Assembly (NCBI RefSeq): GCF_014199935.1
Contig: NZ_JACHOP010000022.1
Span: forward strand, 1-64,000
Source: Methylorubrum rhodinum
Lineage (GTDB): Bacteria > Pseudomonadota > Alphaproteobacteria > Rhizobiales > Beijerinckiaceae
DNA length: 64,000 bases
Direction of reading: 5' to 3'
This document shows positions 9,085-16,924 of this stretch, one piece after another. The first letter of the stretch is position 1, and each line of letters opens with the position of its first letter. Made by a program: the position numbers and the translations under genes. The notes beneath the pieces are model-generated. The model was not told the origin of the DNA. It made no database searches and worked only from the letters and a program-made list of their open reading frames with translations.

Positions 9085-9283
9085 TCCCCTCGCCCCGCAC
9101 GCGGGGAGAGAGTCGCGGCGACCTTGTCGTCGACGCGACAAGGCGGCAACCGGGGGTGAGGGGGCTTGGCCGGGAGAGGCGCGTCCTGAACCGCCCCCTC
9201 ACCGCCGCTCCGGCTACGCCTGCGCTTCCTGCATGGACGACAAGGTCCATGCAGGCCTCTCCCCGCACAGCGGGGAGAGGGGG
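9085..9283. repeat. Compound hairpin element between tsaC and wrbA
   Basis: This non-coding block contains a chain of perfect stems: 9093-9106 (6 bp), 9122-9143 (8 bp), 9228-9255 (11 bp) and 9257-9279 (10 bp). A longer-range pairing joins GGTGAGGGGGC at 9155-9165 with its complement at 9193-9203. The two ends carry the same CTC(T)CCCCGC..GCGGGGAG motif. It looks like a dispersed GC-rich intergenic repeat. No plausible gene lies in 8916-9294. Confidence 0.65.
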
Positions 9284-9294
9284 AACCAAAAAAC

Positions 9295-9894
9295 TCAGCC
9301 CGCGAGCTTGGCGGCGATGCCAGCCACGTGGCGGCCCTGGTAGCGGGCGCCGTCGAGTTCGACTTCGCTCGGCTGGCGCGAGCCGTCGCCGTCGGCGATG
9401 GTGGTGGCGCCGTAGGGCGAGCCGCCCTTCACCGCCTCGACCCCGTTCTGGCCCGCGAAGCTGTAGGGCAGGCCCACCACCACCATGCCGTGGTGGAACA
9501 TCACGGTGTGGAAGCTCGTCAGCGTGGTCTCCTGGCCGCCGTGCTGCGAGGCGGTGGAGGTGAAGGCCGAGCCGACCTTGCCGACGAGCGCGCCCTTGGC
9601 CCACAGGCCGCCGGTCTGGTCGATGAACTGCTTCATCTGCGAGGCCATGTTGCCGTAGCGGGTCGGCGTGCCGAAGATGATCGCATCGTAATCGGCCAGC
9701 TCCTCGACGGTCGCGACCGGCGCCTCCTGGTCGAGCTTGTAGTGGAACTGCCGGGCCACCTCCTCGGGCACCAGCTCCGGCACGCGCTTGACCGCGACCT
9801 CGGCCCCGGCTTCGCGGGCGCCCTCGGCCACCGCCTGCGCCATCCGCTCCACGTGGCCCCAGGACGAGTAGTAGAGAACCAGAATTTTTGCCAT
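9295..9894 (-). CDS. wrbA: NAD(P)H:quinone oxidoreductase WrbA
   Basis: A 199-residue flavodoxin-fold enzyme that binds FMN and reduces quinones by two electrons. The start KILVLYYSSWGHVERMA matches the FMN-phosphate loop, followed by FGTPTRYGNMASQMKQF and the tetramer-specific TSTASQHGGQETTL and HGMVVVGLPYS segments typical of WrbA. It is divergently transcribed from a LysR gene, with nested inverted repeats between them (9973-10020), which suggests control by that regulator. Confidence 0.95.
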   Translation of the reverse strand: MAKILVLYYSSWGHVERMAQAVAEGAREAGAEVAVKRVPELVPEEVARQFHYKLDQEAPVATVEELADYDAIIFGTPTRYGNMASQMKQFIDQTGGLWAKGALVGKVGSAFTSTASQHGGQETTLTSFHTVMFHHGMVVVGLPYSFAGQNGVEAVKGGSPYGATTIADGDGSRQPSEVELDGARYQGRHVAGIAAKLAG

Positions 9895-9972
9895 CGCGTG
9901 TGACTCCCGTTTGCGGCCGCTCCGCGGGGCGACCCTTGTCGAATGCGTGGCGGAGTATGGGTGTGCGGGCGG

Positions 9973-10020
9973 CTTGCAGAAACGCCCTCGTGTGCAAGAT
10001 CATCCTTGCAGCGATGCAAG
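9973..10020. promoter_or_regulatory. Nested inverted-repeat operator between wrbA and lysR
   Basis: Four half-sites alternate in orientation: CTTGCA at 9973, TGCAAG at 9993, CTTGCA at 10005 and TGCAAG at 10015. Neighbouring pairs form palindromes with 14-, 6- and 4-base spacers. The last half-site runs into the ribosome-binding region of the LysR gene (AAGGAGGG before GTG 10032). LysR regulators usually bind such sites in divergent promoters and repress their own gene. Regulation of wrbA is inferred from position. Confidence 0.65.
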
Positions 10021-10031
10021 GAGGGTGAGCG

Positions 10032-10952
10032 GTGCCGGTGGCCTGGGACGAGTTCCGCCTCGTGCGGGCGATCGCCGAGAGGGGGGCGCTGGCCCCGGCC
10101 GCGGGGCAGCTCGGCATCAACCCCTCGACCGCCTTCCGCCGGCTCGCGGCCCTGGAGGCGGGGCTCGGGGCGCGTCTGTTCGAGCGCCACCGCTCCGGCT
10201 ACGTGCCGACGCCCGCGGGCGAGGCGATGGTGGCCGCAGCATGCCGGATGGAGGAGGAGGCCGCCCGGTTCGACCGCGAGGTGGCGGATCGTGCCTCGGT
10301 GCCCTCGGGGAGTTTACGGATCACCGCGCCCGCGGGGCTCGCGGTCGATCTGCTGATGCCGATGCTGGCCCGCTTCCGCGGCCTCTACCCGCGGGTGCGG
10401 CTCGACCTCGTCGTGTCGGAGGAGGCGCTGAACCTGTCGCGCCGCGACGCCGACGTGGCGCTGCGCGCCACCCGCGAGCCGCCGGACAATCTCGTCGGGC
10501 GCCGCCTCTCGGGCGTGGCCTGGGCGGTCTACGGCCCCGTCGAGGCGAGCCTTGCGGCGGACCCGCTCTGGGTCAGTCCGGACGAGAGCGTGGCGGGCGG
10601 CCTGTTCACTCGCTTCGTCGCCGCGCGGACCGCGCCCGAGCGGGTGGCTTTGCGGATCAACACCGTGCAGGGCCTCTACGAGGCGGTGGCCGCCGGGATC
10701 GGCATCGGCGCGCTGCCCTGCTACGTCGCCGACCGACGCCCCTCCTTGCGGCGGCTCTCCGGCCCGGAGCCGGAACTCGCCGCCGAACTCTGGCTCCTGA
10801 CCCATCCGGACCTGCGCCGCTCGGTGCGGGTGCGCGCCTTCCTCGAACACATGGCGGGCGAGATCGCGCCGCTGCGGGCGTCCCTGGAGGGGCGGGGGAC
10901 GGAACGGCTTTTCGAGCGGGGAGAAGGCGCTGCGGGGCGGGCGACGGCCTGA
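10032..10952 (+). CDS. LysR-family transcriptional regulator
   Basis: A 306-residue LysR-type protein. The N-terminal winged helix-turn-helix (residues 1-60) shows AIAERGALAPAAGQLGINPSTAFRRLAALEAGLGARLFER. The effector domain follows from about residue 90 (SGSLRITAPAGLAVDLLMP). The GTG start at 10032 has a strong AAGGAGGG about 8 nt upstream. It is divergent from wrbA and shares the operator-like repeats at 9973-10020, so it probably represses itself and regulates wrbA, perhaps in response to a quinone or other redox signal. The effector is unknown. The last 25 residues (RGTERLFERGEGAAGR) extend past the normal fold. Confidence 0.88.
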   Translation: MPVAWDEFRLVRAIAERGALAPAAGQLGINPSTAFRRLAALEAGLGARLFERHRSGYVPTPAGEAMVAAACRMEEEAARFDREVADRASVPSGSLRITAPAGLAVDLLMPMLARFRGLYPRVRLDLVVSEEALNLSRRDADVALRATREPPDNLVGRRLSGVAWAVYGPVEASLAADPLWVSPDESVAGGLFTRFVAARTAPERVALRINTVQGLYEAVAAGIGIGALPCYVADRRPSLRRLSGPEPELAAELWLLTHPDLRRSVRVRAFLEHMAGEIAPLRASLEGRGTERLFERGEGAAGRATA

Positions 10953-11106
10953 GGCTCGCAGGCAAGGAAAATCCGTATGGCCCGGCGCGAAGAGCGCCGC
11001 GCGAAGCGGGCCTCGGCTTTCAGCCGAGGCGTCGAGCGGAGCGAAAGCCTGAGCCCGCGGATGCGGGCGCCGGCGACTGAGGCAAGCAGGAAGACATCTA
11101 ATACAA
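10953..11106. other. Intergenic hairpin-rich segment upstream of trcR
   Basis: No gene is visible here. There is a perfect 9-bp hairpin, GCCTCGGCT-TTC-AGCCGAGGC, at 11010-11030, and a CCCGC/GCGGG hairpin shortly after. The style resembles the other GC-rich interspersed elements in this window, but no second copy was found. Confidence 0.4.
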
Positions 11107-11136
11107 TTGCGTGAGGGCCGCTTCCGCCTGTATAAG
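11107..11136 (+). promoter_or_regulatory. Candidate sigma-70 promoter for trcR
   Basis: TTGCGT at 11107 and TATAAG at 11131 are separated by 18 bases, a plausible -35/-10 pair. They would leave a leader of roughly 115 bases before trcR. Weak evidence, as no other support is available from sequence. Confidence 0.35.
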
Positions 11137-11257
11137 CCCGCAATCCCCTCATTCATCGCGACACGGGATCCTCCGGGCTCGAAGCCGGAGGTCGCGGGAA
11201 GCCCGTTTCCGCTCCCCTGGCGCGACGCCCCGAACGACACCGTCTGGAGTTTGCCCG

Positions 11258-11947
11258 ATGTCCCAAGGTCCGCTGATGCCCAAGGCGACCGCCGTGTGGC
11301 TCGTCGAGAACACCTCGCTGGCCTTCGAGCAGATCGCCGATTTCTGCAAGCTGCACCCGCTGGAGGTGAAGGGCATCGCCGACGGCGAGGTCGCCGCCGG
11401 CATCAAGGGGCTCGACCCGATCACCACCGGCCAGCTCACCCGCGACGAGATCGAGCGGGCGCAGCGCGCCCCGAACTACAAGCTCAAGGTTGCGGTCTCG
11501 AAGGTGAAGCTGCCGGAGGTCAAGCGCACCACCAAGGGCCCGCGCTACACCCCGCTGTCGCGCCGCCAGGACCGGCCCAACGCCATCCTCTGGCTGATCC
11601 GCAACCACCCCGAACTCAAGGACGCGCAGATCATAAGGCTCGTCGGCACCACCAAGTCGACGATCCAGCAGATCCGCGAGCGCACCCACTGGAATTCGAG
11701 CCAGCTCTCGCCGCTCGATCCGGTGACGCTGGGCCTGTGCTCGCAGATCGATCTCGACTTCGAGGTCCAGCGCGCCGCCAAGGACCGCCCGGCGGTGGTC
11801 CAGCCGGAGGCCGGTGCCAAGCTGCTGCCGACCGAGGTCTCGACCGCGCCGGCGGCCGAGGAGGCCGAGGACGAGGATCTCAACGCCGACGCGGTCTTCG
11901 CCAAGCTCAAGGGCATGAGCCGCATCGACGAGGACGACGAGGACTGA
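11258..11947 (+). CDS. trcR: Cell cycle transcriptional regulator TrcR (DUF1013)
   Basis: A 229-residue protein of the alphaproteobacterial DUF1013 family, whose Caulobacter member is described as an RNA-polymerase-associated cell-cycle regulator. Visible blocks are PKATAVWLVENTSLAFEQIA, IKGLDPITTGQLTRDEIERA and RRQDRPNAILWLIRNHPEL, then a helix-turn-helix-like KDAQIIRLVGTTKSTIQQIR. The tail is strongly acidic (EEAEDEDLNADAV, EDDED). I chose ATG 11258 because GGAG lies about 8 nt before it and the family begins close to this point. It is followed by a strong hairpin at 11981-12016. It is a widely conserved core gene, not an accessory one. Confidence 0.85.
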   Translation: MSQGPLMPKATAVWLVENTSLAFEQIADFCKLHPLEVKGIADGEVAAGIKGLDPITTGQLTRDEIERAQRAPNYKLKVAVSKVKLPEVKRTTKGPRYTPLSRRQDRPNAILWLIRNHPELKDAQIIRLVGTTKSTIQQIRERTHWNSSQLSPLDPVTLGLCSQIDLDFEVQRAAKDRPAVVQPEAGAKLLPTEVSTAPAAEEAEDEDLNADAVFAKLKGMSRIDEDDED

Positions 11948-11980
11948 GTCTTTCGCCTCAGAAGAGATCATTTGATAAAA

Positions 11981-12016
11981 ACAAAGGCCTCCCGCTCACG
12001 AGCGGGAGGCCTTTGT
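11981..12016. terminator. Strong hairpin terminator, T-tract on the minus strand
   Basis: A perfect 16-bp stem, ACAAAGGCCTCCCGCT paired across a CACG loop with its complement at 12001-12016. It lies 33 bases after the trcR stop and would end that transcript. The clean T-rich tail (TTTTTATC) is on the minus-strand side, so it should also stop transcription coming leftwards, for example read-through from the histidine kinase gene at 12403-14772. Confidence 0.8.
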
Positions 12017-12179
12017 CGTTGAGGTGTAGGCCGATTCTCGCTCAATTCATGGGTGGGCGTCTTACCAGGGAGAATTTGGCAACGCATTGCCGATAGAACA
12101 TTGCGCAAGAATCGGCGGGCGCCGCTCCTCATGGGGAACGCAGTTCTCGATCAAGCCGATCTCGGGGCCGGGGTTGCCG

Positions 12180-12398
12180 ATGATTGCGAGACTGTCCGAC
12201 GAGCTGTGCTTGTTGTCGACCAAGGACTTCGTGGATGTCGAGATCATCGACGGCGGCGATACCGTCGTGGTGAAGTTCGAGGGTGCCGATTGTCGGGTGG
12301 TGGGCGTGATGATGTCACGCCGCGTGATGCAGGGCATGGTCCGCGCGCTGGCCGACCTCACCGTCGAGGCCGAGCCGAGGAAGCAGCCCGGCGCCTGA
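12180..12398 (+). CDS. Small hypothetical protein
   Basis: A 72-residue frame beginning MIARLSDELCLLST, with alternating beta-like segments (VDVEIIDGGDTVVVKFE, CRVVGVMMSRRVMQGMV) and a polar tail. It is not recognised. A TTG at 12087 would extend it by 31 residues, but the composition there looks non-coding. It sits between the trcR terminator and the convergent histidine kinase gene, only 4 bases from the latter's stop. No good ribosome-binding site was seen. Confidence 0.45.
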   Translation: MIARLSDELCLLSTKDFVDVEIIDGGDTVVVKFEGADCRVVGVMMSRRVMQGMVRALADLTVEAEPRKQPGA

Positions 12399-12402
12399 GG
12401 CC

Positions 12403-14772
12403 TTACGACGGCAGCCGCTCGATCAATCCCTGGATCTCCCCCGGCAGCGGCGTCCGGTCCTGGCGGGCGTAGAGGTCGCGCAGCTGGCGGCCGATCTCGG
12501 CCAGACTCATCGAGCCCTTCACGATCAGCCGGTCGGCCTGCCGCCCGAGGCTCTCCTTCTCGGAAGCGCTGATCTCCTTGGCGGTCAGCACCACCACCGG
12601 GACGTTGCCGTCGGGGCGTCCGCGCAAGGCTCGGAGGAAGGCGAAGCCGTCCATCACCGGCATCATCAGGTCGAGCAGGATCAGGCTCGGTCGGCTCATG
12701 TCGAGGCTCTCCAGCGCCCGCGCGCCGTTCTCCGCCTCGCGCACCTCCCAGCCGTCGCGCTGGAGCGTGCGGCGCACCCGCTCGCGGGCATCCGCGTCGT
12801 CGTCGACGATGAGAACGTGGCCCTCGTGCCCGGCCGGGCGGTAGCGCTCCATCGCCTCCTTGAGGGCGTTCCAGTCGACCGGCTTGACGAGGTAGTCGGT
12901 GGCGCCGAGCACGTGGGCGAGGCTGAACTCGTTGACCACGCTGGTGATGATGACCGGGGTCTCGGCGATGTCGGGATCGGTGCGGATCGCGTGCAGCACC
13001 GCCCAGCCGTCCATGCGCGGCATCTCGATATCGAGCAGGATCGCCCGCGGCTTGAGGGCACGCGCGAGCGTCAGCCCGGCCCGCCCGTCGTTGGCGGTGC
13101 GCACCCGGAACCCCTCGCGCTCGAGGAAGCGCTGGAGCAGGTCGCGGGCGGCCGGGTCGTCGTCGACGAGCAGCACCACGTCGTGCAGGTGCGCCTCGCC
13201 CTCGGTGATCTCGCGGACGCGGGCCGCCACGCTCTCGGCCGCTTCCTCCTCCTCGCGATCGGCCAGTTCGGCGGGCAGGCGGATCGTGAAGGTCGCGCCC
13301 TTGCCGTAGGTGCTGGCGACCCCGATCGCGCCGCCCATGCGCTCGCAGAAGGCGCGGGTGATGGAGAGGCCGAGGCCGGTGCCGCCGAACTGGCGCGTGG
13401 TCGATTCGTCGGCCTGGGAGAAGCGCTCGAACAGCCGGCCGATCTGCTCCTCGGTCAGCCCGATGCCGGTGTCCGAGACCGCGAAGGTCAGCCAATCGGC
13501 GCCGTCTTCCGTGCTGCGGCGAACGGTCAGCGCGATGTCGCCGTCCTCGGAGAACTTCGCGGCGTTGCCGATCAGGTTGATCAGCGATTGGCGCAGCTTG
13601 AGCTGGTCCTGATGCATCGCGCCGAGATCGGGCGCGAGGTCGAGGCGGAAGCGGTTGCGCTTCTTCGCGATCAGGCTTTGCGTGGCCGCCGACACGTCGT
13701 CGATCAGGCTCGCGACGTCGAAGGTCTCGGCCGACAGCGTCATGCGCCCGGCCTCGATCTTCGAGATGTCGAGCACGTCGTTGATGAGGCCGAGCAGGTG
13801 CCGGGCCGAGGCCTCGATCTTGCGCAGGTCCGGCAGCAGCGCGGCCTGGCCCAGATCCTCCAGTTCCTCGCCGAGCATCTCGGAATAGCCGATCACCGCC
13901 GAGAGCGGCGTGCGCAATTCGTGGCTCATGTTGGCCAGGAACTGGCTCTTGGCGAGGTTGGCGGCCTCGGCCGCCGCACGCGCCCGCTCGGCCTCGGCCT
14001 CGGCCTCTTTCCGCACGGTGATGTCGATGTTGAGCCCGACCCATTCGCGGATCGCGCCGTCCTCGGCCAGCACCGGCACGCCGCGCACCTCGGTGTCGCG
14101 CCATTCCCCGTCGTGGCGGCGCAGGCGATACTCGACCGCGTAGGGGCGCTTGCCCTCGACGCATCCGGCCCAGACCTCCGCCGCCCGCGCCCGGTCCTCG
14201 GGATGGACCGCATCGACCCAGCCCCAACCCTGATAGGCCTCCTCGCTCTGGCCGGTATAGGCGGCCCAGCGCGGCTGGGGCGGGGTCAGCTCGCCCTCCG
14301 CGTTGGTGTTCCAGATCACCGCCGCGGAGGCGTCGATCAGCGCGCGGAAGCGCTCTTCCGACAGGCGCAGCGCTTCCTGGGCGTCGCGCGTCTCGGTGAC
14401 GTCGGTGTTGGTGCCGTACCAGCGCTCGACCGTGCCGTCGGCGTTCCGCACCGGCTCGGCCAGCGACAGGAACCAGCGATAGCGCCCGTCCTTGCCCCGG
14501 AGCGGAAACGTGTCCTGCCAGGATTCGCCCGCCGCGATGCAGGCGGAGAAGCGCGCGGCGGCGCCCTCCAGATGGTCCGGGTGGTGCAGCTTGCGCCAGC
14601 CCGCATCGGCCATCTCGGCGGGGGTCGTGCCGGTGTAGTCGTACCAGCGGCGATTGTACCAGAACAGGTTGCCCGCCCCGTCGGCGATCCAGGCGAGCTG
14701 GGGCAGCGCGTCGGCGAGGTTGCGGAAATCGGCCTCGCTCGGCGGGGCCGGCTGTTCGTCGCGTGCCGTCAC
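12403..14772 (-). CDS. Hybrid sensor histidine kinase, PAS-PAS-HK-REC-REC
   Basis: A 789-residue kinase without visible membrane segments. Two PAS domains lie at about residues 15-130 and 140-265. They are followed by a short coiled coil, HisKA with the phospho-acceptor H284 (NMSHELRTPLSAVIGYSEM), and HATPase with NLIGNAAKFSEDG, DTGIGLTEEQIG and GGTGLGLSI. Two receiver domains (about 540-650 and 660-770) have intact DDD, LLDIEMP / LLDLMMP aspartates and K-P or K-G lysines. The upstream neighbour, 40 bases away, is the pentapeptide-repeat membrane protein, and a DivK-like single receiver is divergent beyond that. The three probably form one signalling locus. The signal and output are unknown. 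Confidence 0.92.
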   Translation of the reverse strand: MTARDEQPAPPSEADFRNLADALPQLAWIADGAGNLFWYNRRWYDYTGTTPAEMADAGWRKLHHPDHLEGAAARFSACIAAGESWQDTFPLRGKDGRYRWFLSLAEPVRNADGTVERWYGTNTDVTETRDAQEALRLSEERFRALIDASAAVIWNTNAEGELTPPQPRWAAYTGQSEEAYQGWGWVDAVHPEDRARAAEVWAGCVEGKRPYAVEYRLRRHDGEWRDTEVRGVPVLAEDGAIREWVGLNIDITVRKEAEAEAERARAAAEAANLAKSQFLANMSHELRTPLSAVIGYSEMLGEELEDLGQAALLPDLRKIEASARHLLGLINDVLDISKIEAGRMTLSAETFDVASLIDDVSAATQSLIAKKRNRFRLDLAPDLGAMHQDQLKLRQSLINLIGNAAKFSEDGDIALTVRRSTEDGADWLTFAVSDTGIGLTEEQIGRLFERFSQADESTTRQFGGTGLGLSITRAFCERMGGAIGVASTYGKGATFTIRLPAELADREEEEAAESVAARVREITEGEAHLHDVVLLVDDDPAARDLLQRFLEREGFRVRTANDGRAGLTLARALKPRAILLDIEMPRMDGWAVLHAIRTDPDIAETPVIITSVVNEFSLAHVLGATDYLVKPVDWNALKEAMERYRPAGHEGHVLIVDDDADARERVRRTLQRDGWEVREAENGARALESLDMSRPSLILLDLMMPVMDGFAFLRALRGRPDGNVPVVVLTAKEISASEKESLGRQADRLIVKGSMSLAEIGRQLRDLYARQDRTPLPGEIQGLIERLPS

Positions 14773-14812
14773 GGTGTCGCTCCCACGGTGTCGCTGTCGA
14801 TGGCCCGTCGCA

Positions 14813-16195
14813 TCAGCGCCGCAGCCGGTTGCCGAGGACGAAGCCGAACAGGCCCATCAGCACGATGCCGACCGCGCCCTGCAGGCCGACGAGCAGGTTG
14901 GTGATGCGCCCGTCCGGCTTCACCCCGATCTCCGGCGGGTTGGCGGTGAGCATGTTGAGGGCGCTGTAGCTCACGAGGTCGAGGGGGTTGTAGGTCGGCA
15001 CGTTCGTGCCCTCCCGCGACAGCCCGCCGGCCGCCCCGTAGGCGCCCGCGAACAGGACGATGCCGATGAGGAAGGCGCGGGCGATGCGTGACAGGCTCTC
15101 GCCGTAATCGCACAGCCACTCGACGTAGCGGTCGGCGACCCAGCGATAGCCGTGGGTGATCACACCGCGGACATCGCGTGCGGAAAGGGCCTTGCGGGCC
15201 TGCTGGCCGGCATGGCGCCGGCCCATGCGGCGCCCGCGCTTGTAGGCCCAGCTCGCACCCGCGTGGCTGCCGATGCTCTGGAGGTTGCGCTCCAGCGCCA
15301 GATAGCTCGCCTGCGCCGCCTCGTACTCACCCGCCGCCTCCTCGCCGACGCAGCCGCCGAGCTGCTCGTGCGAGAGCCGCACCCCTTCGAGCCAGGCGCC
15401 GGCGAAGCGCGCGTGGCGCAAGCGGCACGCCGTGAGATCGAGCCGCACGAGGCTGGTGCGAGAAAAATCGGCCCCCGAGAGGTCGGCCCCGTCGAGGCGG
15501 CAGCCGGCGAGGTTGGCCCCCCGCAGGCGCGAGCCGACGAGCCGGGCCTTCTTCAGGCTGGCCCCCTCGAAATCCGCCCCCGTCAGGTTGCAGTCGGACA
15601 GGTCCGCCTCGTCGAGGCGGGCGCCACGGAACACGGAATCGTCGGCATCCGCCCCGGTGAAGTCGGTGCCCCACAGGTCGGCGCCGGGAAAGCGGGAGCC
15701 GTCGAGCAGCGCCTTCCTGAATTTGGCGAAGCGCATCACGGCGCCGGAGAAGTCGGCATCCTCCAGCATCGCCTCGCCGAAGGCCGCCTGCCCGCCCGCG
15801 ACGCCGTGGAAGCGCGCGCCCGAGAGGTCGGCCCCGGAAAAGTCGGCCTCCTCGACGCAGGCCCCCTCGAACCCCGCCGAGCGGGCGAGCACCCCGGCGA
15901 GCCGCGCCCGCCGGAGGTTCGCCCCCGACAGGTCGGTTTCTTCGAGGTCCGCCTCGGACAGATCGGCCCCGGCCAGGTCGAGCCCGCCGGCATCCGCCGC
16001 CCACCACCGGGGCGGCGCCTGCGGATCGACGCGGGGTTCGAGCGCGGCGCGCCCCAGGCGCATCCCGGCGAGCCCGCCCCGGCCCGCGCCGTCGAGGACG
16101 GCCGCCCCGGCGCCGAGCTGCGCCAGCAGGGCGGCGACGCGCGGATCGCCCTCCGTCGCGCCATGTTGCACCGCCGCGTCCCGCACCATATCCAC
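14813..16195 (-). CDS. Pentapeptide-repeat protein with C-terminal two-helix membrane domain
   Basis: A 460-residue protein. Residues about 70-290 form a run of A(D/N)LSxx pentapeptides (DLAGADLSEADLEETDLSG and similar), which fold as a right-handed quadrilateral beta helix. A charged linker (YKRGRRMGRRHAGQQARK) leads to a C-terminal part with two hydrophobic segments, IARAFLIGIVLFAGAYGAAG and LLVGLQGAVGIVLMGLFGFV. Between them is a pore-loop-like stretch, DLVSYSALNMLTANPPEIG. That layout resembles two-TM ion channels (Ion_trans_2 style) but lacks the TVGYG selectivity filter. It is upstream of the hybrid kinase by 40 bases on the same strand, hence a likely operon. Channel function is inference. 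Confidence 0.82.
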   Translation of the reverse strand: MDMVRDAAVQHGATEGDPRVAALLAQLGAGAAVLDGAGRGGLAGMRLGRAALEPRVDPQAPPRWWAADAGGLDLAGADLSEADLEETDLSGANLRRARLAGVLARSAGFEGACVEEADFSGADLSGARFHGVAGGQAAFGEAMLEDADFSGAVMRFAKFRKALLDGSRFPGADLWGTDFTGADADDSVFRGARLDEADLSDCNLTGADFEGASLKKARLVGSRLRGANLAGCRLDGADLSGADFSRTSLVRLDLTACRLRHARFAGAWLEGVRLSHEQLGGCVGEEAAGEYEAAQASYLALERNLQSIGSHAGASWAYKRGRRMGRRHAGQQARKALSARDVRGVITHGYRWVADRYVEWLCDYGESLSRIARAFLIGIVLFAGAYGAAGGLSREGTNVPTYNPLDLVSYSALNMLTANPPEIGVKPDGRITNLLVGLQGAVGIVLMGLFGFVLGNRLRR

Positions 16196-16335
16196 CCCTC
16201 GCGCCGTCGCCCTGAGCGATACAGGCAGGCGGGGCCGGATGGCGAGACGCTTGCACCGCGGCGATTGTGTGATCCGGCGGGCGTTCCGCGCGTTGGTGCG
16301 GAGCGCCGTTGCGGCGCGAGAGGGGATGGGCGGGC

Positions 16336-16710
16336 GTGTCGGGCAAGATTCTGCTGGTCGAGGACCACGAGGAGATCTGGGACTTCCTGTCCCGGCGCCT
16401 CAAGCGCCGCGGCTACGAGGTGGTGCTGGCCCATGACGGCGAGGCCGGCGTGCAGCAGGCGCGTGCGGCCCAGCCCGACGTGATCCTGCTCGACATGAAC
16501 CTGCCGGTGCTCGACGGCTGGTCGACGGCCCGCGCGCTGAAGGCCGGCGGCGACACCCGCGCGATCCCGATCATCGCGCTGACCGCGCACGCCATGTCGG
16601 GCGACCGCGACAAGGCGATCCAGGCCGGCTGCGACGACTACCACGCCAAGCCGATCGATTTCCCGAAACTCTTGAGCCAGATCGGCGCGGCGATCGGGGC
16701 GGCGTCCTGA
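16336..16710 (+). CDS. Single-domain response regulator (DivK-like)
   Basis: A 124-residue stand-alone receiver with no output domain. Conserved sites are all present: the acidic pair in LLVEDHEE, the phospho-accepting Asp in ILLDMNLPVLDGW, Thr in IIALTAHAM and Lys in YHAKPIDF. The wording is close to DivK/CheY-type shuttle proteins. GTG 16336 is used because the family begins right there (SGKILLVEDHEE). It is divergent from the pentapeptide/hybrid kinase operon, so it may receive phosphate from that kinase. A family B repeat follows at 16760. Confidence 0.88.
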   Translation: MSGKILLVEDHEEIWDFLSRRLKRRGYEVVLAHDGEAGVQQARAAQPDVILLDMNLPVLDGWSTARALKAGGDTRAIPIIALTAHAMSGDRDKAIQAGCDDYHAKPIDFPKLLSQIGAAIGAAS

Positions 16711-16759
16711 GCGTGGCCGGGGCGGCAGGCTCTCTCACCATCCGCACTCCCATCCAACC

Positions 16760-16869
16760 CCCTCATCCTGAGGTGCTGCGCAGCAGCCTCGAAGGAGGGC
16801 TCCAGCGCGCGCGCGATCCCTGGAGCCCTCCTTCGAGGCTTCGCTTCGCTCCGCACCTCAGGATGAGGG
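16760..16869. repeat. Family B long inverted repeat, copy 1
   Basis: Outer arms CCCTCATCCTGAGGTGC and GCACCTCAGGATGAGGG are perfect 17-mers. Inner arms pair GCCTCGAAGGAGGGCTCCA with TGGAGCCCTCCTTCGAGGC around a GC-rich loop. Copies lie at 39096-39206 and 61087-61199. It is non-coding. Confidence 0.8.
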
Positions 16870-16924
16870 TGTGGGTGGGAGAGGCGCCGCCGTTATCCGT
16901 CTTCTTCGAACAGGCCCCAGCGTC

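Noticed and set aside
12817..14904. A 695-codon plus-strand frame opposite the hybrid kinase
   Set aside because: The kinase has all signature motifs, while this frame has none.
16760..16869. Family B element as an insertion sequence
   Set aside because: About 110 bases with no open frame for a transposase and no clear target duplication.
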